Shown piece by piece: positions 19,200 to 35,000 of a stretch of 64,000 bases of DNA. A program made the translations under genes and the position numbers. How positions within the stretch are numbered: position 1 is the first letter of the stretch; every line of letters begins with the position of its first letter. Under the pieces are notes generated by a model. That model saw only the letters and a program-made list of their open reading frames with translations, made no database searches and was not told where the DNA came from. The DNA comes from Euglena gracilis (lineage: Eukaryota; Euglenida; Euglenophyceae; Euglenales): contig CP154954.1 of the NCBI GenBank assembly GCA_039621445.1, positions 16,014,140-16,078,139 of the forward strand, given 5' to 3'.

Positions 19200-22100
19200 C
19201 TCCAGGTCAGGGGTTTTTTTTAGTCGTGGCCCCCGGGGGGGGGGTGGGGTGGGTGGGTCCGGCTGAGCCCCCCCCCCCCGGGCCCCTAGGGGGGAGTGGG
19301 ATATACTTTTCGGTGCCGAAGGCGCCGAGAGTTTTTGAAAAGGTGCTATTTTTGGAATTTCCCACGATTTTTGAGTGGCTCCGGAACCCCCCCCCCCCGG
19401 GTGGCCCAGGGGGTGGGTGGGCGGGGGGGACCCCCCCTCCCCCCGGTCTTAAAAAAACCTCTGCTCCAGGTTCAGGTCGGATTGCCTGGCACTCAACACC
19501 ACCCCCTCCCCCCAAACCCGGGTCAAGCACCTCCCTGCCCTACGGTCTGGAGCCTGCCCTGCGCAGCCAAACCCAGGCTTCAGTGGCCTGGTTAGGATTA
19601 ACTGGCGCGGGGTTCCTGCCTAGCGGACACTTCGCAGCCCTCTCGCCTGCAGTCACCACACACACAGTCGCACCGTTTGGCCCCTTGGCCAATTTTGACT
19701 CGGTCAACTCACACCACAGGCAGAGAGAGAAGATGCCAGGGTTGCTTCGCTGGATTGCAAAATGCTGTTTCCTGGTCCGAAATTCCCCCCCTTGTGTGAA
19801 TGGCACCCGCGGTGGTTTCAATACTTTTGCTGCACCAACTGTCCCCTTGTGGACTGGAGAGTCACAGGGGTGAGGCTGGACGGGGAAAGGAATGACGTTT
19901 TGTTGTCTGCTTTAATTCTTCAGATATGAAATATTTGATTCTGGACGCTGTATTGTAATGAATGGACGATGCATTCTCTGATGAAACTCTGAACAATGTA
20001 TTTTGAAAAGTGGTGTCACCATTATTTCGGCGAAAATCAAAATTCTTTTCCAGATGTTCACCCAAAGAAACATCAGCCACCCGTTCTGAAGTCTTTCCCC
20101 AACTCTTCAGCAATTTTGAAAAAGGTTTTGCTAATACTTGTGATGTTCAATTTCTACGTTCGTGCGCTGTTCTTTTTTTTGCCTCCATACAGGCGGACCA
20201 GCATGCAACCTACAGTTGGCATGCCGGGGTGGGCAGGACCACCACTGAACACTGCTCAAGCAGAAGCATTGCTCGCTTCAATCAGAAACGATTCCTCCGA
20301 ATGTCCTCAGGATTAAGTCACCAGTTTTTTTGGAGGAGGCTAATTCTTTTTCGCACCGACCTACCCCCATGCTTTTTTAAGTTTTCTGGTGATGTGATTT
20401 ATTTGTAATTGGAAAAGTAATTTTTCCTTCTTGGTGATGATGTGAAACGAAGAGAATCGTTTTTCAACGGCGTAATAGCACAGGGATCCTTCCACTTCCT
20501 GAAAAGGAAATTAATTGAAATTCATGGAGGATCACGGAAAAAGGCGGGAGACCATTTTTACAGCAATCGCAAAAATTCACGGATATTCACGGATGAGGCA
20601 GAGGGATATGATTTGATATGGAATATGATTTTTGACTTTTTAAAAAAAATAAAAAAAGGAAATTCACGGAAAATCACTGAAAATCACGGATACATTTTGG
20701 CCCCGACCAGCACGGAAACCGGAGAAACCCTGAAAGGCAATGCACAGGCACTGGGGTGGCAAATTGCAACTTTTGCATATGAATATGAGGCAAGCCAACC
20801 CTGTGCTGCCACTGTGCCAACCCATGTGGTTCTGTCTCTCTTGCCCCCCCCCCCCCAGCATTGGCTTTTTTTTTTGACCCATTAGCGCCCCGCCCTGCGC
20901 CACGCGTGGCCTGTCCACCGTGCCAGGACAGCCGGTCTTGCTGAAAACTCCAGCCACTCCTCGAATTCGCAGGGGAAATTTCCCTTCCCGAGGATTCTGG
21001 GCAGCAATGTTGGCTCCCTTCTGCGATTACTTGTCTTTGGCCTCTCCCCATCCGATGGACAGTGTGGGCCACACTTGTTATTTCACACCAACATAAAACA
21101 GGGGACCACCATGTGGACACGGTAGTCAGGCCACCGCAGCAAGGTCAGACATTTAGTATCGGTAGCAGTAGGTCCTTGCGATACCTTGGGTTTGTGTCTG
21201 TCGCAAAGTTGAAGGGGGGGGGATCAAAAGCATCTCATCAGAATTGTGCAAAATCAGCAGGTCAGTTTTTTGGAGGAAAGGAGAAGGTGGATCGGTCGTC
21301 CACGCCACCAGGCAGATGCTGATAGTGTCTGTGGAAATCAATGTGAGGTTGTTTCTGGGGACCTCCGCAACTCCTCGGGGACATCGACCCCCTCCGAAAT
21401 GAATTGTCTGAAACCTCTTTCCGGCCGGACTGTATTGACCCTGAGTGCACCTCAGTCTGGGGGGAGGTTCCAGTGACCCAAACAGGATTCTTTCTCAGAC
21501 ACCATCACCTGCATCAAACCCCACAGGATACCCAGAGATCCTACCAAACAGGACAGATTCTCCCTACTGGCTTTTCACAGCAATTTTCTTTGACAAAATG
21601 TTTCCTCCAAAAAGTCTGATGGACAACAATAACCCGAAATGCTATAATTTTTTGTTGTCCTCTGAATAGAAGCCATTTGACACCAAATTGTTTTTCCAAA
21701 GCGCATTGAATAGATCCATGAATGTTTTTTGGATACTGCCAAGGTGCCAAAAAAGATTGGTCCAGACATTTTACAGGGGGTCAGTCCAAACCCCATCCTC
21801 CCAAGGGGGAGGTGGGTGAATCCATGCCAGTCACGTGGCCTGGGCAACTGGGACGACGGTTTGTTGGCGTGGCTGGCCCCACATTACCTTCCCCTCGCCC
21901 TCGGCGGCACCCCAAAACCAAACCTCTCCTCCCCCTCCCTGGTGTCTGCTACAGCTGCCTGTGGCCTGCAAGGTGCTGCCTTCATGTTTGACCGACGATG
22001 ACAGCACCAAATCAGTGACATTGGCCAGGCGTCTTCGACGTTGGGCAGATAGTGTGGTGAGGCAGGCTGACTGAGTGGCCCTTTGTGCGGAATGTGGTAA

Positions 22101-22780
22101 GACGAGGTACACCTCCAGGCGGATTGCCTCCCAAAAAACTGATTGAAACATTCACAATTTTGCACATTTATTGCTTATTATGGGTTGTTGTTGGAGATAG
22201 GTATTAATGTTTGGGTGTTGGTTCGGGTTTGGGTTACCCCCCCCCCAATGTCCACCCTTGATTTTTTATTTGGGTGGGATCCGGGTATTTTCGAATGTTG
22301 AACCCCAGGGGGGAGAGTGGATGGTTCAGGGGACTCCCCTCCCCGGTCTTTAAAGAACGCGCGACATGACTCCCTCACCCGTACTCACGTTCCAAATATT
22401 TTGGTGTATCTCACAAATTTCCAGAAGTTTTTCTGTCGAGTTTGCCAAATTTTGGCATGCACAACCAGTTATGAGACGTTCAAGTTTTAATTGTGAATAA
22501 GAATTCGGTTGAAAGCATTTGGGGCAGGGATTTAAATACAGAAAAGGTCTTCATTTTCTGCATCTAAGGTTGTCGCAAAAAAAAAAACAGGTTTGTCCGG
22601 AGAATTGTCAATTGGTTATTTGCATTTTCAAACTTGACGTCCCTATACGTCTCTGACCTCAAAGTGCAATCTTGCCCGGGGCCATTTGAATTTGACCCTA
22701 TTTTTGGATATGACCCGCCGAGAATAGTGAATGTAAGTTAGGCGCCCCAACGTTGGCCACCCAATCCTCGTTTTCAAATG
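19200..22780. other. No gene recognised; G/C runs
   Basis: 19240-19450 is dominated by long C and G runs with GGCGCCGAAGGCGCC-type mini-hairpins. ATTCACGGA recurs in 20575-20690. The remaining ORFs are short with no recognised motif. Confidence 0.4.
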
Positions 22781-22784
22781 TGCA

Positions 22785-23345
22785 GGGGGGGAAGGCGTTG
22801 TGCATTTCGGGGGGAGCTCCGTAGCTCCGGAGCTCTGCAAAATTTTTTACATGCAATTATCGTTTTTTTTTGCATTTTTTACGTTTATTTTTCATTTATT
22901 TGCATCGCGTTTTTTGAGGGTCCATGTTGCGTTTCCCCCTCCCTGCAATTGTGGCCCGCCCCAAGTGCTGACCCCCCCAGGTCGTAAAAGAATTTGCAAT
23001 CCCCGCATTTTTAGGCACGTTTTCAAACCAGCTTTATTACAAACAGAGGTTGCACAACTTGCAATATTCTGGCATAAATCAAAAAAAGTATTAAAGGGAA
23101 GGAATTTGCATTTTTTTTAATAATTTGGCATTCTGCCAATGAAAGTTACATATTTTCCATACTTTTCTTATTTTGCATATCTGCTCAACCTCGGAGCTTT
23201 TTTCTCCTGGTATTTACACAAAAAATGCATTTGCATTTCAACAGATCGTCTGGGGATTCTGAAGTTGAATATTTTCTTTTTTTTGATGAGCCTCTGCAGA
23301 GGCACAGGTTACCAGGCTCAGAGGCTCCGCGGAGGCTCCAAGGAG
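22785..23345. repeat. TTTGCAT-rich stretch and GAGGCTCCGCGG repeat
   Basis: 22840-23240 is rich in TTTGCAT, related to 11296-11715. 23285-23345 carries GAGCCTCTGCAGAGGCAC, CAGAGGCTCCGCGGAGGCTC and GGAGGCTTGGGTAACCAATT, the same phrases as near 13960-14040 and 49510-49655 inside element I. This suggests a small fragment of element I or a shared sub-repeat. Confidence 0.6.
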
Positions 23346-23756
23346 GCTTGGGTAACCAATTTTGCTACAGAACGTGGGAGAAGTAACGGATGAGATCATG
23401 GTGTGAAATGGCAGAGGGAAACAAAACTATTGCCCCCAACCGCACAGCAGAATGCGTCCCTCACGAAATAACGCTTCCCTTTGTGTATTCCAGGGGACTC
23501 TCATTTTTTTTTCTATCAGGGATTTCTTAAAGACCGGTGGCAGGGGGTCTCCCCTCCCCCACCCCACCCCACCCCGGCGAAGGGGGTCTGGCAGACCCAC
23601 TTTTTGGTCAATATTTGGGGTCAAACTTTTTCAGAAAATAGGTAAAAAGTAGATGAGAACCCCGCCTTCAGCAGGGTGTTCACTCAGCACGACCCCCCAA
23701 ACGTACACATAGCATGATTCATTATGCAACACCATACATTTTTTTGCACAATCAGA

Positions 23757-24319
23757 ACAATAACAACAACAACAACAATCCCCAGACCACCACCACAACC
23801 ACAACCACCCCAAAACCAAAACCAACCAACTACAAACACAAAAAAAACAAAACAACACAACAAACAAAACAAACCCCACCAACAACAACACCAACCACCA
23901 CACCACCAACCACCACCAAACCACCACAAACAAACACCACCACCCCCACCACCACCACACCAAACCACCCCAAAAAAACCACCACAACACACACAATAAC
24001 AATAAACAACACCACACACAACAACATCACCAACACACACACCACCACAACAGCAAAACAACAATGCACAGAACATCAAAAAAAAAACAAAAAAAAAAAA
24101 ACAAAAAAAAACAACAAAAAAAACAAAAAAAAAAAAAAAAAACAAAAAACACCACCACCAACACAACAAAAAAAAAACAAAAAAAACATAACAAAAAAAA
24201 CAAAAAAAAAAAAAACAACAAAAACAACAAAACAACAACAACAAAACAAAAAAAGAAAAACGACGACAACAAAAACAACAACAACAACAAAAAAAAAAAC
24301 AAAAACAAAAAAAAAAACA

Positions 24320-24355
<36 letters not shown>

Positions 24356-24540
24356 AAAACAACAACAACAACAACAAAAAAAAAAACAACAACAACAAAA
24401 ACAACAAAAACAAAAAAAAAAAAAACAACAACAAAACAAAACAACAAACACAAACAGACAACCACACCACCACCACCCAACCACCACCACCAAACCACCA
24501 CCACCAAACCACCACCACCACCACCACAGCAGCACAGCAC
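23757..24540. repeat. A/C-only low-complexity tract
   Basis: About 780 bp on the plus strand consists almost entirely of A and C (AAC, ACC and CCA units and poly-A) with only a handful of G or T. Open frames on both strands (poly-N/T/K, poly-C/V) are composition artefacts. It grades into the CAG array at 24541. Confidence 0.9.
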
Positions 24541-25864
<1,324 letters not shown>

Positions 25865-26222
25865 TTTTTTTCATTGCGACCACCGGGAACAATTTTTTTT
25901 GCAGCCTGCTGCGACTCTGAAGTATTTTTGTTTCCAGCGAGCCAGCTAGTGCCAATTCAGTTCGACCCACCCTCTGGGGGCCCTTAAGTGCAGGCTTGGC
26001 TATTCAGGTGTTTATGCTTCCATATCTGCTCTTTTTTTCACATAAGAGAACTCAAGCTGAATAAAAATTACCAGTATATTTCAAATAAACAAATCAGTGT
26101 ATAAATAGCCCATAATTTGAGAAATAATGGATAATGCGCAGGATTGGGGCAGCGGACACCTGTGCAGCCCGGACAAGCAGCATGTGCACACTGCAGGTTG
26201 CTCCCTGTGCTGGTGTGTATCA

Positions 26223-26399
<177 letters not shown>

Positions 26400-26799
26400 T
26401 TCTGGATGCCAGGTGGCTTTGTGTAGCTGTTCCACCGCACCGGAATGACCAGCACAAGGCACCTCTCGGCCCACACTCTGTGGCGGCAGATCTTCTGGCT
26501 TTCTGAAAAGCTTAAGAGTGATGAAAAGGAGGATACCCACCCATCAATCGTCCAGACTTGAAATTTTTGGCGTGTGGAACGTTGTTTTGACAGAAAGGGG
26601 ACTGTCATAACCTCAGAGATGATTGTTCAGCTGGATCTTTGGCACATATATCTCCCCTCTGGATGCGAATCTCTCCTGACCAAGCACGTTTGATGATGCA
26701 GCATCTCCCAAGCTTTGGCCAAAGCTTGGGTTCTGTTGCCGGCGGCAGGGTGATGAACGGAATTTTTTTCTTCGATAATTTCTTCGAAAACGTTCGATA

Positions 26800-27160
26800 A
26801 TTTAAGCCATTTTCGCCACTTTTGGCCGTTTTTGTCCATTTTTGGCTATTTTTGGCCTTTGTCGTCCTTTTTTTTTGGTCCATTTTCGGCCATTTTTGGG
26901 GGCATTTTTGGACATTTTTGGCCGTTTTTTTTGGCTGATTTTACATATATTTGGCCCTTTGGGTGCCTTTTGGCCATTTTGGGCAGATTTTGGCTACTTT
27001 TGGCTGCTTATGGTTGATCCATAAAATGGATCTACATATTTGTCCCTAAAATGGCCAAAATGGGATAAAAGTGGCCAAAGCAAAAAGTGGCCAAAAAATG
27101 GACCAAAAGTGGCCAAAGCGCTATTAGTGGCCAAAAGCAATCGAAAAATGGCCGAAAGAG
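26800..27160. repeat. TTTTTGGCC / GGCCAAAA inverted repeat region
   Basis: 26810-27005 contains about a dozen TTTTTGGCC/CATTTTTGG units. 27045-27155 contains the complementary TGGCCAAAA/AAAATGGCC units. The turn lies around GGTTGATCCATAAAATGGAT (27012-27031), itself palindromic. Frames such as the Phe/Gly-rich plus ORF are by-products. Confidence 0.7.
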
Positions 27161-28068
27161 GTCCTGAATATTTTCCAGGATCTGCAAGAAGTCTGGTTAA
27201 AATATAAAAAGGGGGAAACACCCAGATAAAACTGGGCATGTTTTCAAAAGTAAAAAAAAGTAGAAATACCCAGAAAAAAATGGGCATGGTTTTCGTCACC
27301 CAGGGTTTCTCATGATTTGATCCTAGTAAATCCTCGAGATCGTCCCGAGTAAACAGAGTTTTATTGTGCAATTGATGCTATCCAGGAAAATTTGCAAGCT
27401 GCAACAGGTTGATTTTTCCCCCAAAAAGAAAACCAAAAATTCACACACAAGGCACAAAAGCAACAGCTTTTTTCGTTTCCATCCAATTTGTCCCGGCCGC
27501 TTTTCCGAATGTTTCCCTGCAATTTACCTCCGTGTTCTTGTTTGTTTTGAGTTGCGTGTTGCCATTAGGTTTTCTTTAACAACCCTGGGGGAGGGGGGTG
27601 TATTGGGCTATGGTGCACCATGACAGGAAACCCCCTCGGGGGCTTTGGTTTGGGTATTGATACTCCCAAGAAAATTGCCATTACAGCCAATGCTCCCTTG
27701 TGAATGGCCATTATCGGGCACGCCATGGTCAGGCAAGGGGTGTTCATTTTCGACCTCCCGTGCCCCCCGTGCCAGTATTTGGGGTGGGTAATGCTAATGG
27801 GAAGCACTCCGGGGTGAAGCTTTCTGAAAAGATGCCTAGTTGTCACAACCTGGATTCTGTCAATGATATAAATTATGCAATTTGCATTTTCTCTTCACCC
27901 CCGAAGCTTGCATTTTCCCTTATTTTGGCTTTTTTTTAAAAAAAAAATACAAGTTCCATGGTTCCAAAAATGCTAGAAACCGTGAAGACCTTGTTGTAGA
28001 CCTTGCCCCCTCCCCGCCACCATTCGCTTACCCTGAAAGTAGCTACCAGGGTGATTTATGGCTTGATA

Positions 28069-28096
28069 TGTGTGTGTGTGTGTGTGTGCGTGTGCG
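28069..28096. repeat. TG dinucleotide microsatellite
   Basis: TGTGTG run ending TGCGTGTGCG. Confidence 0.85.
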
Positions 28097-28417
28097 ATCA
28101 TTTGTGGCAACTCAGCCTTGCGCCCCTGAGCCCCTGGTTGCACCAGCGAAAGGCCTTTTCACATTGCGTATGTCGCACCGGTAGAACGGGGAGCCTTGCC
28201 CTCGCCTATTTGCTATACACGTCCGCCACCAGCTGCCCTCTGGCTGATCTGGGGCACCGTTTCCCTGGCAACGACACCACACATATTCTTACAGCAACTT
28301 GCAAAAAGGCTGTTTTTTTTCAAATCCCCAGGAGCCGAACACAAGTTCAATGTTTGAACGACTTCAAGACTTCAAAGGTTCCTGTTTATCAAAAATTCAA
28401 AAACGGTGAAATTCATG

Positions 28418-28560
<143 letters not shown>

Positions 28561-28972
28561 CCCCTGTTGTCACCTTTTTCAGTTTGGTGGAGTGATGGAA
28601 AGTGAGAGGTGCATATTTCAGTGCACTGGGCCGAGAAGACAAATGCAAAGCGACATATTGCATCCTGGGACCGACATGTTAGCCATTTTGGTGTTCTTTG
28701 GACTCGGGAGAGGGGGGGGGGCAGCAATCGAATTTCAGCCTCTAGGAACCGTCTTGTGGGTCGTCATAGAGATTTGTCCTCCATTTTTGGATTTGCCATA
28801 TTGTCAGCAAGTTGTTTATTGGGGGTAGATAAACAATTTTTTCCCCCATTGATAAACAATTCTTTCCCCATTAACCTGAATATTTAGATTAAAAGAGGCA
28901 CAAGGAGCCAAAGTCCAAGATGAATCACCTATTTCGCCAAGGAAAACGTAAAACCGGGGGGTTTTTTGGAAG

Positions 28973-29040
28973 CACGAACAATCACGAACAATCACGAACA
29001 ATCACGAACAATCACGAACAATCACGAACAATCACGAACC
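28973..29040. repeat. 10-bp tandem repeat CACGAACAAT
   Basis: About six and a half perfect copies of CACGAACAAT, ending CACGAACC. The CACGAACCGG phrase recurs at 29060 and 29745. Confidence 0.9.
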
Positions 29041-29042
29041 GG

Positions 29043-30302
<1,260 letters not shown>

Positions 30303-30429
30303 TGATGCTTTTTGCGGCCTTGGCAGCATCGAGACCACATCAACACAGACTTTGCATGAAATGGCTGACAGGACCATCGGTCAGTCTAGCCAAATTTTCT
30401 TCTTGCTGTCCCACCCGGGCGCTTGGCCC

Positions 30430-30580
30430 AGGCCATGAAGGTAAGGCCAGGGGGCCAACCTTAGGGGGGCCAAGTTTGCATGTGAAGAATTTTGGCGGCC
30501 ATGTGCAAAAGGCCATCCCTACAGGGGCCAAGTTTGCATGTGAGGAGGAGGGTGGCCAAACGCCGGGGGGGGGGGGTACT
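30430..30580 (-). repeat. TGCAAACTTGGCC family, two inverted units
   Basis: GGGGCCAAGTTTGCATGTGA occurs twice (about 30467 and 30524). The reverse complement CATGCAAACTTGGCCCC and neighbouring words appear at 31870-31935, 37880-38030 and 43175-43345. Copies are diverged and about 100-180 bp long. The family type is unknown. Confidence 0.6.
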
Positions 30581-30799
30581 GTGCATCCGGCACATTTTCT
30601 TCAAAGCAATTGGGTGGGTGTCTCAACTAGCAGATATCCCCTCCAGTCAAGCAACCTTCAGTGCCGAAGCAATCCAACGGTGTTTTCAAAAGGACAACAG
30701 CCTGCAAGCAACGCCATCCCCAGGCTCGATTCTCCTCGAGGTCCCTGGGCTTTCACCGTGGCTGCGAAGAAGAATTCGTGGATGGTTTAAAAAAGGTGT

Positions 30800-31835
30800 C
30801 ACGGAAACTGCTTGATCCTGATGTCAATCTTGATGCCAACAAAGTCATACCATTCCTCACTGTCTAACCAGGGGTGATTACAGATTAACTGATTGGTTTT
30901 TTGGGCTCTACACCCCCCAGGGGAGGCCAGATGACCGAAAGTGGCACCGTTGGCCCAACGAAACATTTTCCCAATAAACACCCCAATCTTGGACCACAAA
31001 TGCAAATATACTGGAAGAATTGGCACCCCCACTAGCCTTAGTGGGGGGGGTGGGCGGGTGTGGGATTGGGTTGGGTTGGGATAACCAAAAAATTCGGGTG
31101 CATTTTCGGAATCACTGTGAAATGTGCTTCCTTAAGTGGGGGTAGTAATTAGTGGGACGTCCTACAGGAACTATCTAGTGGGACAGGCAAAAAAATTAAT
31201 TTTGTTCAAAATCTCCAATGATCCTGCACAAGTGCAGGATCATTCTAAAATCCCTCACCAGGAACCAAAAACAATTTTCCGGCGCTTCTCGCCGGGAAAA
31301 TGAAATTTTCGCCGTAGGTTTTGACCAATTTTTTTCAAAAAGTGCGCTTTTTGGGGCCTTTTTCAAGGCCCGGTTTTTTTTCCGGTGCAAAGAGCTTTAA
31401 CATTTTTTTGCACAGAGGGAGGGGGGTCCAACTCACACACCCTCCAGGGGGTCCTACCCCCCTGTCCCCGCTCATTTTTTACCCTTCCTTTCCCCCACGG
31501 TGACATTTGTGGCTTGTGTTCTGCAGTGCCCGGCAGTTGCAGGCGCAGGCCAAGCCCCGGGACCATTCTGTTGGAGTTCCCATCTGATGAATCAAGGGCC
31601 CCAATTTTTCGCGCTCTTGTTTTTATAGCTCCTTGGGAGCTATAACGCTTCCACCCTCTATAGCTCGGAAGCTCTGCAAGCTTTGCGAGTCACGTGTCGC
31701 TTGTCCTCTGCGTTGCGTGTGTAATAGCTTTGGCTCTCGCGTCTGCGGGCCAAGACTCGATCGCCCGCCCCACAGGTTCCTTGCGTGGCTTGGCTGGAAA
31801 TCCTTGGGTGTTGGTACCCCCCCCCCCCCAGGCGC
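30800..31835. other. No gene recognised
   Basis: Contains a hairpin-like CCTGCACAAGTGCAGG (31215-31230), a GGCGCTTCTCGCC mini-hairpin (31280) and GCTCCTTGGGAGC (31627). No ORF with domain support. Confidence 0.4.
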
Positions 31836-31837
31836 TT

Positions 31838-31950
31838 CCCCCCCCCAGGCGCTTCCCCCCCCCCTCCTCCTTACATGCAAACTTGACCTTCCTAAACTTC
31901 AGCCTTAATTTGCAACTTTGCGCCCAATTTTAGGGCGTTTTGGCTTGTTT
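31838..31950 (+). repeat. TGCAAACTTGGCC family copy
   Basis: CCTCCTCCTTACATGCAAAC, TTGACC, CTTCAGCCTTAATTTGCAAC, aligning with 37870-37925 (CCTCCTTACATGCAAACTCG, GCCTTAACTTGCGA). It is preceded by a short tandem of a C run plus AGGCGCTT. Confidence 0.55.
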
Positions 31951-32099
31951 TACGCATGGTTGGTACCCTGGCCTAACGTTCAATCGGGTCCAGGGCACCT
32001 GGGGGGGGGGGGGCAACCACCTTCGCTGGTGCAGGGCGATGCAGTAATTGTGGAGTGTAACTTAGACGGCTGGGAATGCACTTTTCATTTTTGGTGGTT

Positions 32100-35000
32100 T
32101 TTTGCGCACCTGCGCATTCTTTTGTGTCCAGTTGTGTTGCCATCACTTGACGGGGCGGCGCACCCGTCAGCTGAAGCCCCTTGTACCAAAATGGGTACCA
32201 TTACTTTCGACCCCCGTGTTTTTTTACTGGGTAAACCAACTTTTTTCGTTTTGAAATTGATGATTTAGCACCTCCGCCGACTGGGGGAAACCTCCCGTCT
32301 GCCGAAGTAGGTGCGACACAAAACGCTGTTTCACGAGGACGAACCCTGGTCAGGTGAAGACGTTGTACCTGCCGCTGTCCCCCCTGTTTTGTGGTGCCCA
32401 GTGAATGAGCAGGTGCGCATTCACCCCCCTCCCCGGCCTTTTCCTGAAATTTTGGACGGTTATTGTGGCTCCCAGGGGTGGTTAGGGGAAGGAGGTACCG
32501 TGGTCTTCATGGTTAGAGTGGAGGGGAGGTTCTGTGCCCTGTGTTGGAAGCAGGACACGAGAGGGTGCTGGTGTGTGGTTAGTGTGTGGTTAGTATGCTT
32601 TCAGAGAGTGGTGGGTGACGGTGTATTTAAACCCATGCCAGGTGTTTGTAAAGGAGGGCTCGGTGCCCTGCCTCAGGGGGTTTGCATTCCACACGGTGCA
32701 CTGCACCCCTCCAAAACACATGCGGGCATAGCATCCATCCAGCCGTGCACGGTGTCTGCTCTGCATGCGCCTTCTCATAGGCACCATGGCACATCACCAT
32801 GTGGGGCCACCTGAGTTTAGGTCTGACGGTTGGGATGGGGTGCTGGGTATGGGGGGGGGGGCTGGCTGGCACTCCTTTGCTGTGCGTCACTGGTTCCTAA
32901 AGCTCCTGAGCGGAGCCCCACTTCAACCCTGTTTGCCACAGACTGCACCTCCAGAACAACCATCACAAACAGGTCTCGAGGTTGCATGAGGCGCAAGAAT
33001 GTGCACGTGCGCACTCTTGGGGCCATTCCTTCGTTGGCTGGGTGTGGTTCTATCTGCAGGAGAGCAGGAGGGGAGCAGCGCTGGGCATCCACAAGAGTGC
33101 GCACCTGCGCATTTCTTGAGAGGGAGTGCTCATGTGCGCATTCTCTGTGTTGTTGGGGAGCTGTGCCTCGCACTCCCGAACCCAGTGCCAGCATTGGGAC
33201 AGGGCAACCCCCATGGTGCACTGCTGGCCTTTTTTGTCAGCGATTTCAGAGGCATCTCATTGCACAAGTGGATGCCACCAGAGTAGGGTGTATGTCTCCT
33301 GGGCTGTGCCTCCACCTTGTGTGCTGAGTTGTTTGGCATGGCCCTGTGTGTCAATCTCCTACCAGGGTGCTTTAAGGGGAGACACAAAAAGGGAATGCGC
33401 ATGTGCGCATTCACCCCAATGTTCTATGTTTGACTGCAGCCATTGCGGACGGAGTGGTGGAGAAAGTGTGTGTATATATGTGATTTCCTTGGTCTTCACA
33501 GCGGCCAGCAGTGGTGTTGTTTTCAGTGCTGGAGCGTCGACTCTGAGCACATGATAAATAAGGGTGCTGTGTGGTGGGTGACGTTTGTTGCCAACAAGGC
33601 CACAGGTGGTGGTCCTCCTTTGCCGAGTTTTGCTCCAGGGCTGCCTTGTCCTCGTACACCATTGGATCCGCGCAGGGAGGTCTACACATCAGCCCCGTGG
33701 CTTCACACTGCAGAACCGGCGGGGGGAGTTGGCGTGGGTGGTGACATTCCCACCTGGGAGTACAAAATTCAGCAGTGTGGCTGTCATTTGAAGAAAGGAA
33801 CAGGACGCTTTTTCCCGCATGTGCGCATTCACCAGCTTTTTACTCATGCCATGAAAGACTGCTGACCGCAGTTGGGAATCAGGGTGCCCGTCACTGAGAA
33901 ATTTCCTCGGGCACTGAAGTCCCTTTCTCATCCGTTTTCCCATGGTGCGACACAGTAGAATACACAGAAAAAGCAGAACGGAAAAAAATCTTGGGTTTAC
34001 CGCCAGGTTTTTTTTTTATGATGTGCTTGTGCCTTTATGATGTGCTCACAGTCTCAAGGGCCTGGATAAATTTTGGGGCAAGGACTGACCAGTGGTGTTC
34101 GCTTCTTTGAGTCCATTTGGATTGTGAAATAATTCCGTGTTTACAGACCGTTTTTGGGAGATACCGAAGGTGGCGATGGGCGTGTTTCGCTCTCGAGGTG
34201 TCAACCCAGTGAGTGCTGTATGTGTGGAACCAGACACAGTCCCCTGCGTTGACCCTACTTGTGGGGCACAGTGCTCCTGGCACCGTGCACTGCAGCCCAA
34301 CATAAGGTTGTTCAGGGCGACCATTGGCTGCCATGCACGCTCTGGGGCGTGGGGTCAGACAACGCCGGCAGCAACCGGCCCATCGCCTCCGCCGTGTGGG
34401 GGACGGTTGCACGTGCGTTGTGACGTGCTCCACACATTCATGAGAGCAGCATACGCTGGGCTGGGCAGTGGACTGCAGCGGGTGAAGTGGAATGCGCAGG
34501 TGCGCATTCTGATTTGTTATATGACTTGAGCTGCAGGGGGGCAGTTCCCCTGTCACTGAAGGACATGAATTCGTGCTTTGACTCCTGCCGTTGCCGAGCC
34601 CAGGTTTTTCCACACCGCTGCAAGTGTCGTGTTTCAGGGTGTGGTGTGGTACAGCGACGTTGTTGCCAAGGGGTGATTCTTTTTTTCATCTCCCCCTCAC
34701 ATGCCCTTGTTCTGCAAGCCCGAAACCACATCATAGCGGTGCACAGCTCGGATTCAAGGCAGGCAAACAACAGGCCATACCCAATGTGTCCTTCAACATC
34801 AATTCACATGTGCGCATTCCCCCTTCCCACAGCCTGTGTCCATTCCAAAAAAAAATGCACACCTGCGCATTCTTTTGGGTTTCCAAAAAATACGCAGGTG
34901 CGCATTCTTCGGCCTTGACACTCAGTGACGCCTACATTGTTTTGACCTTGGGAGGGCTGTGTCTCTGTGGCCGCAAGGAGTTCCTTCCCAGGCTCATCCC

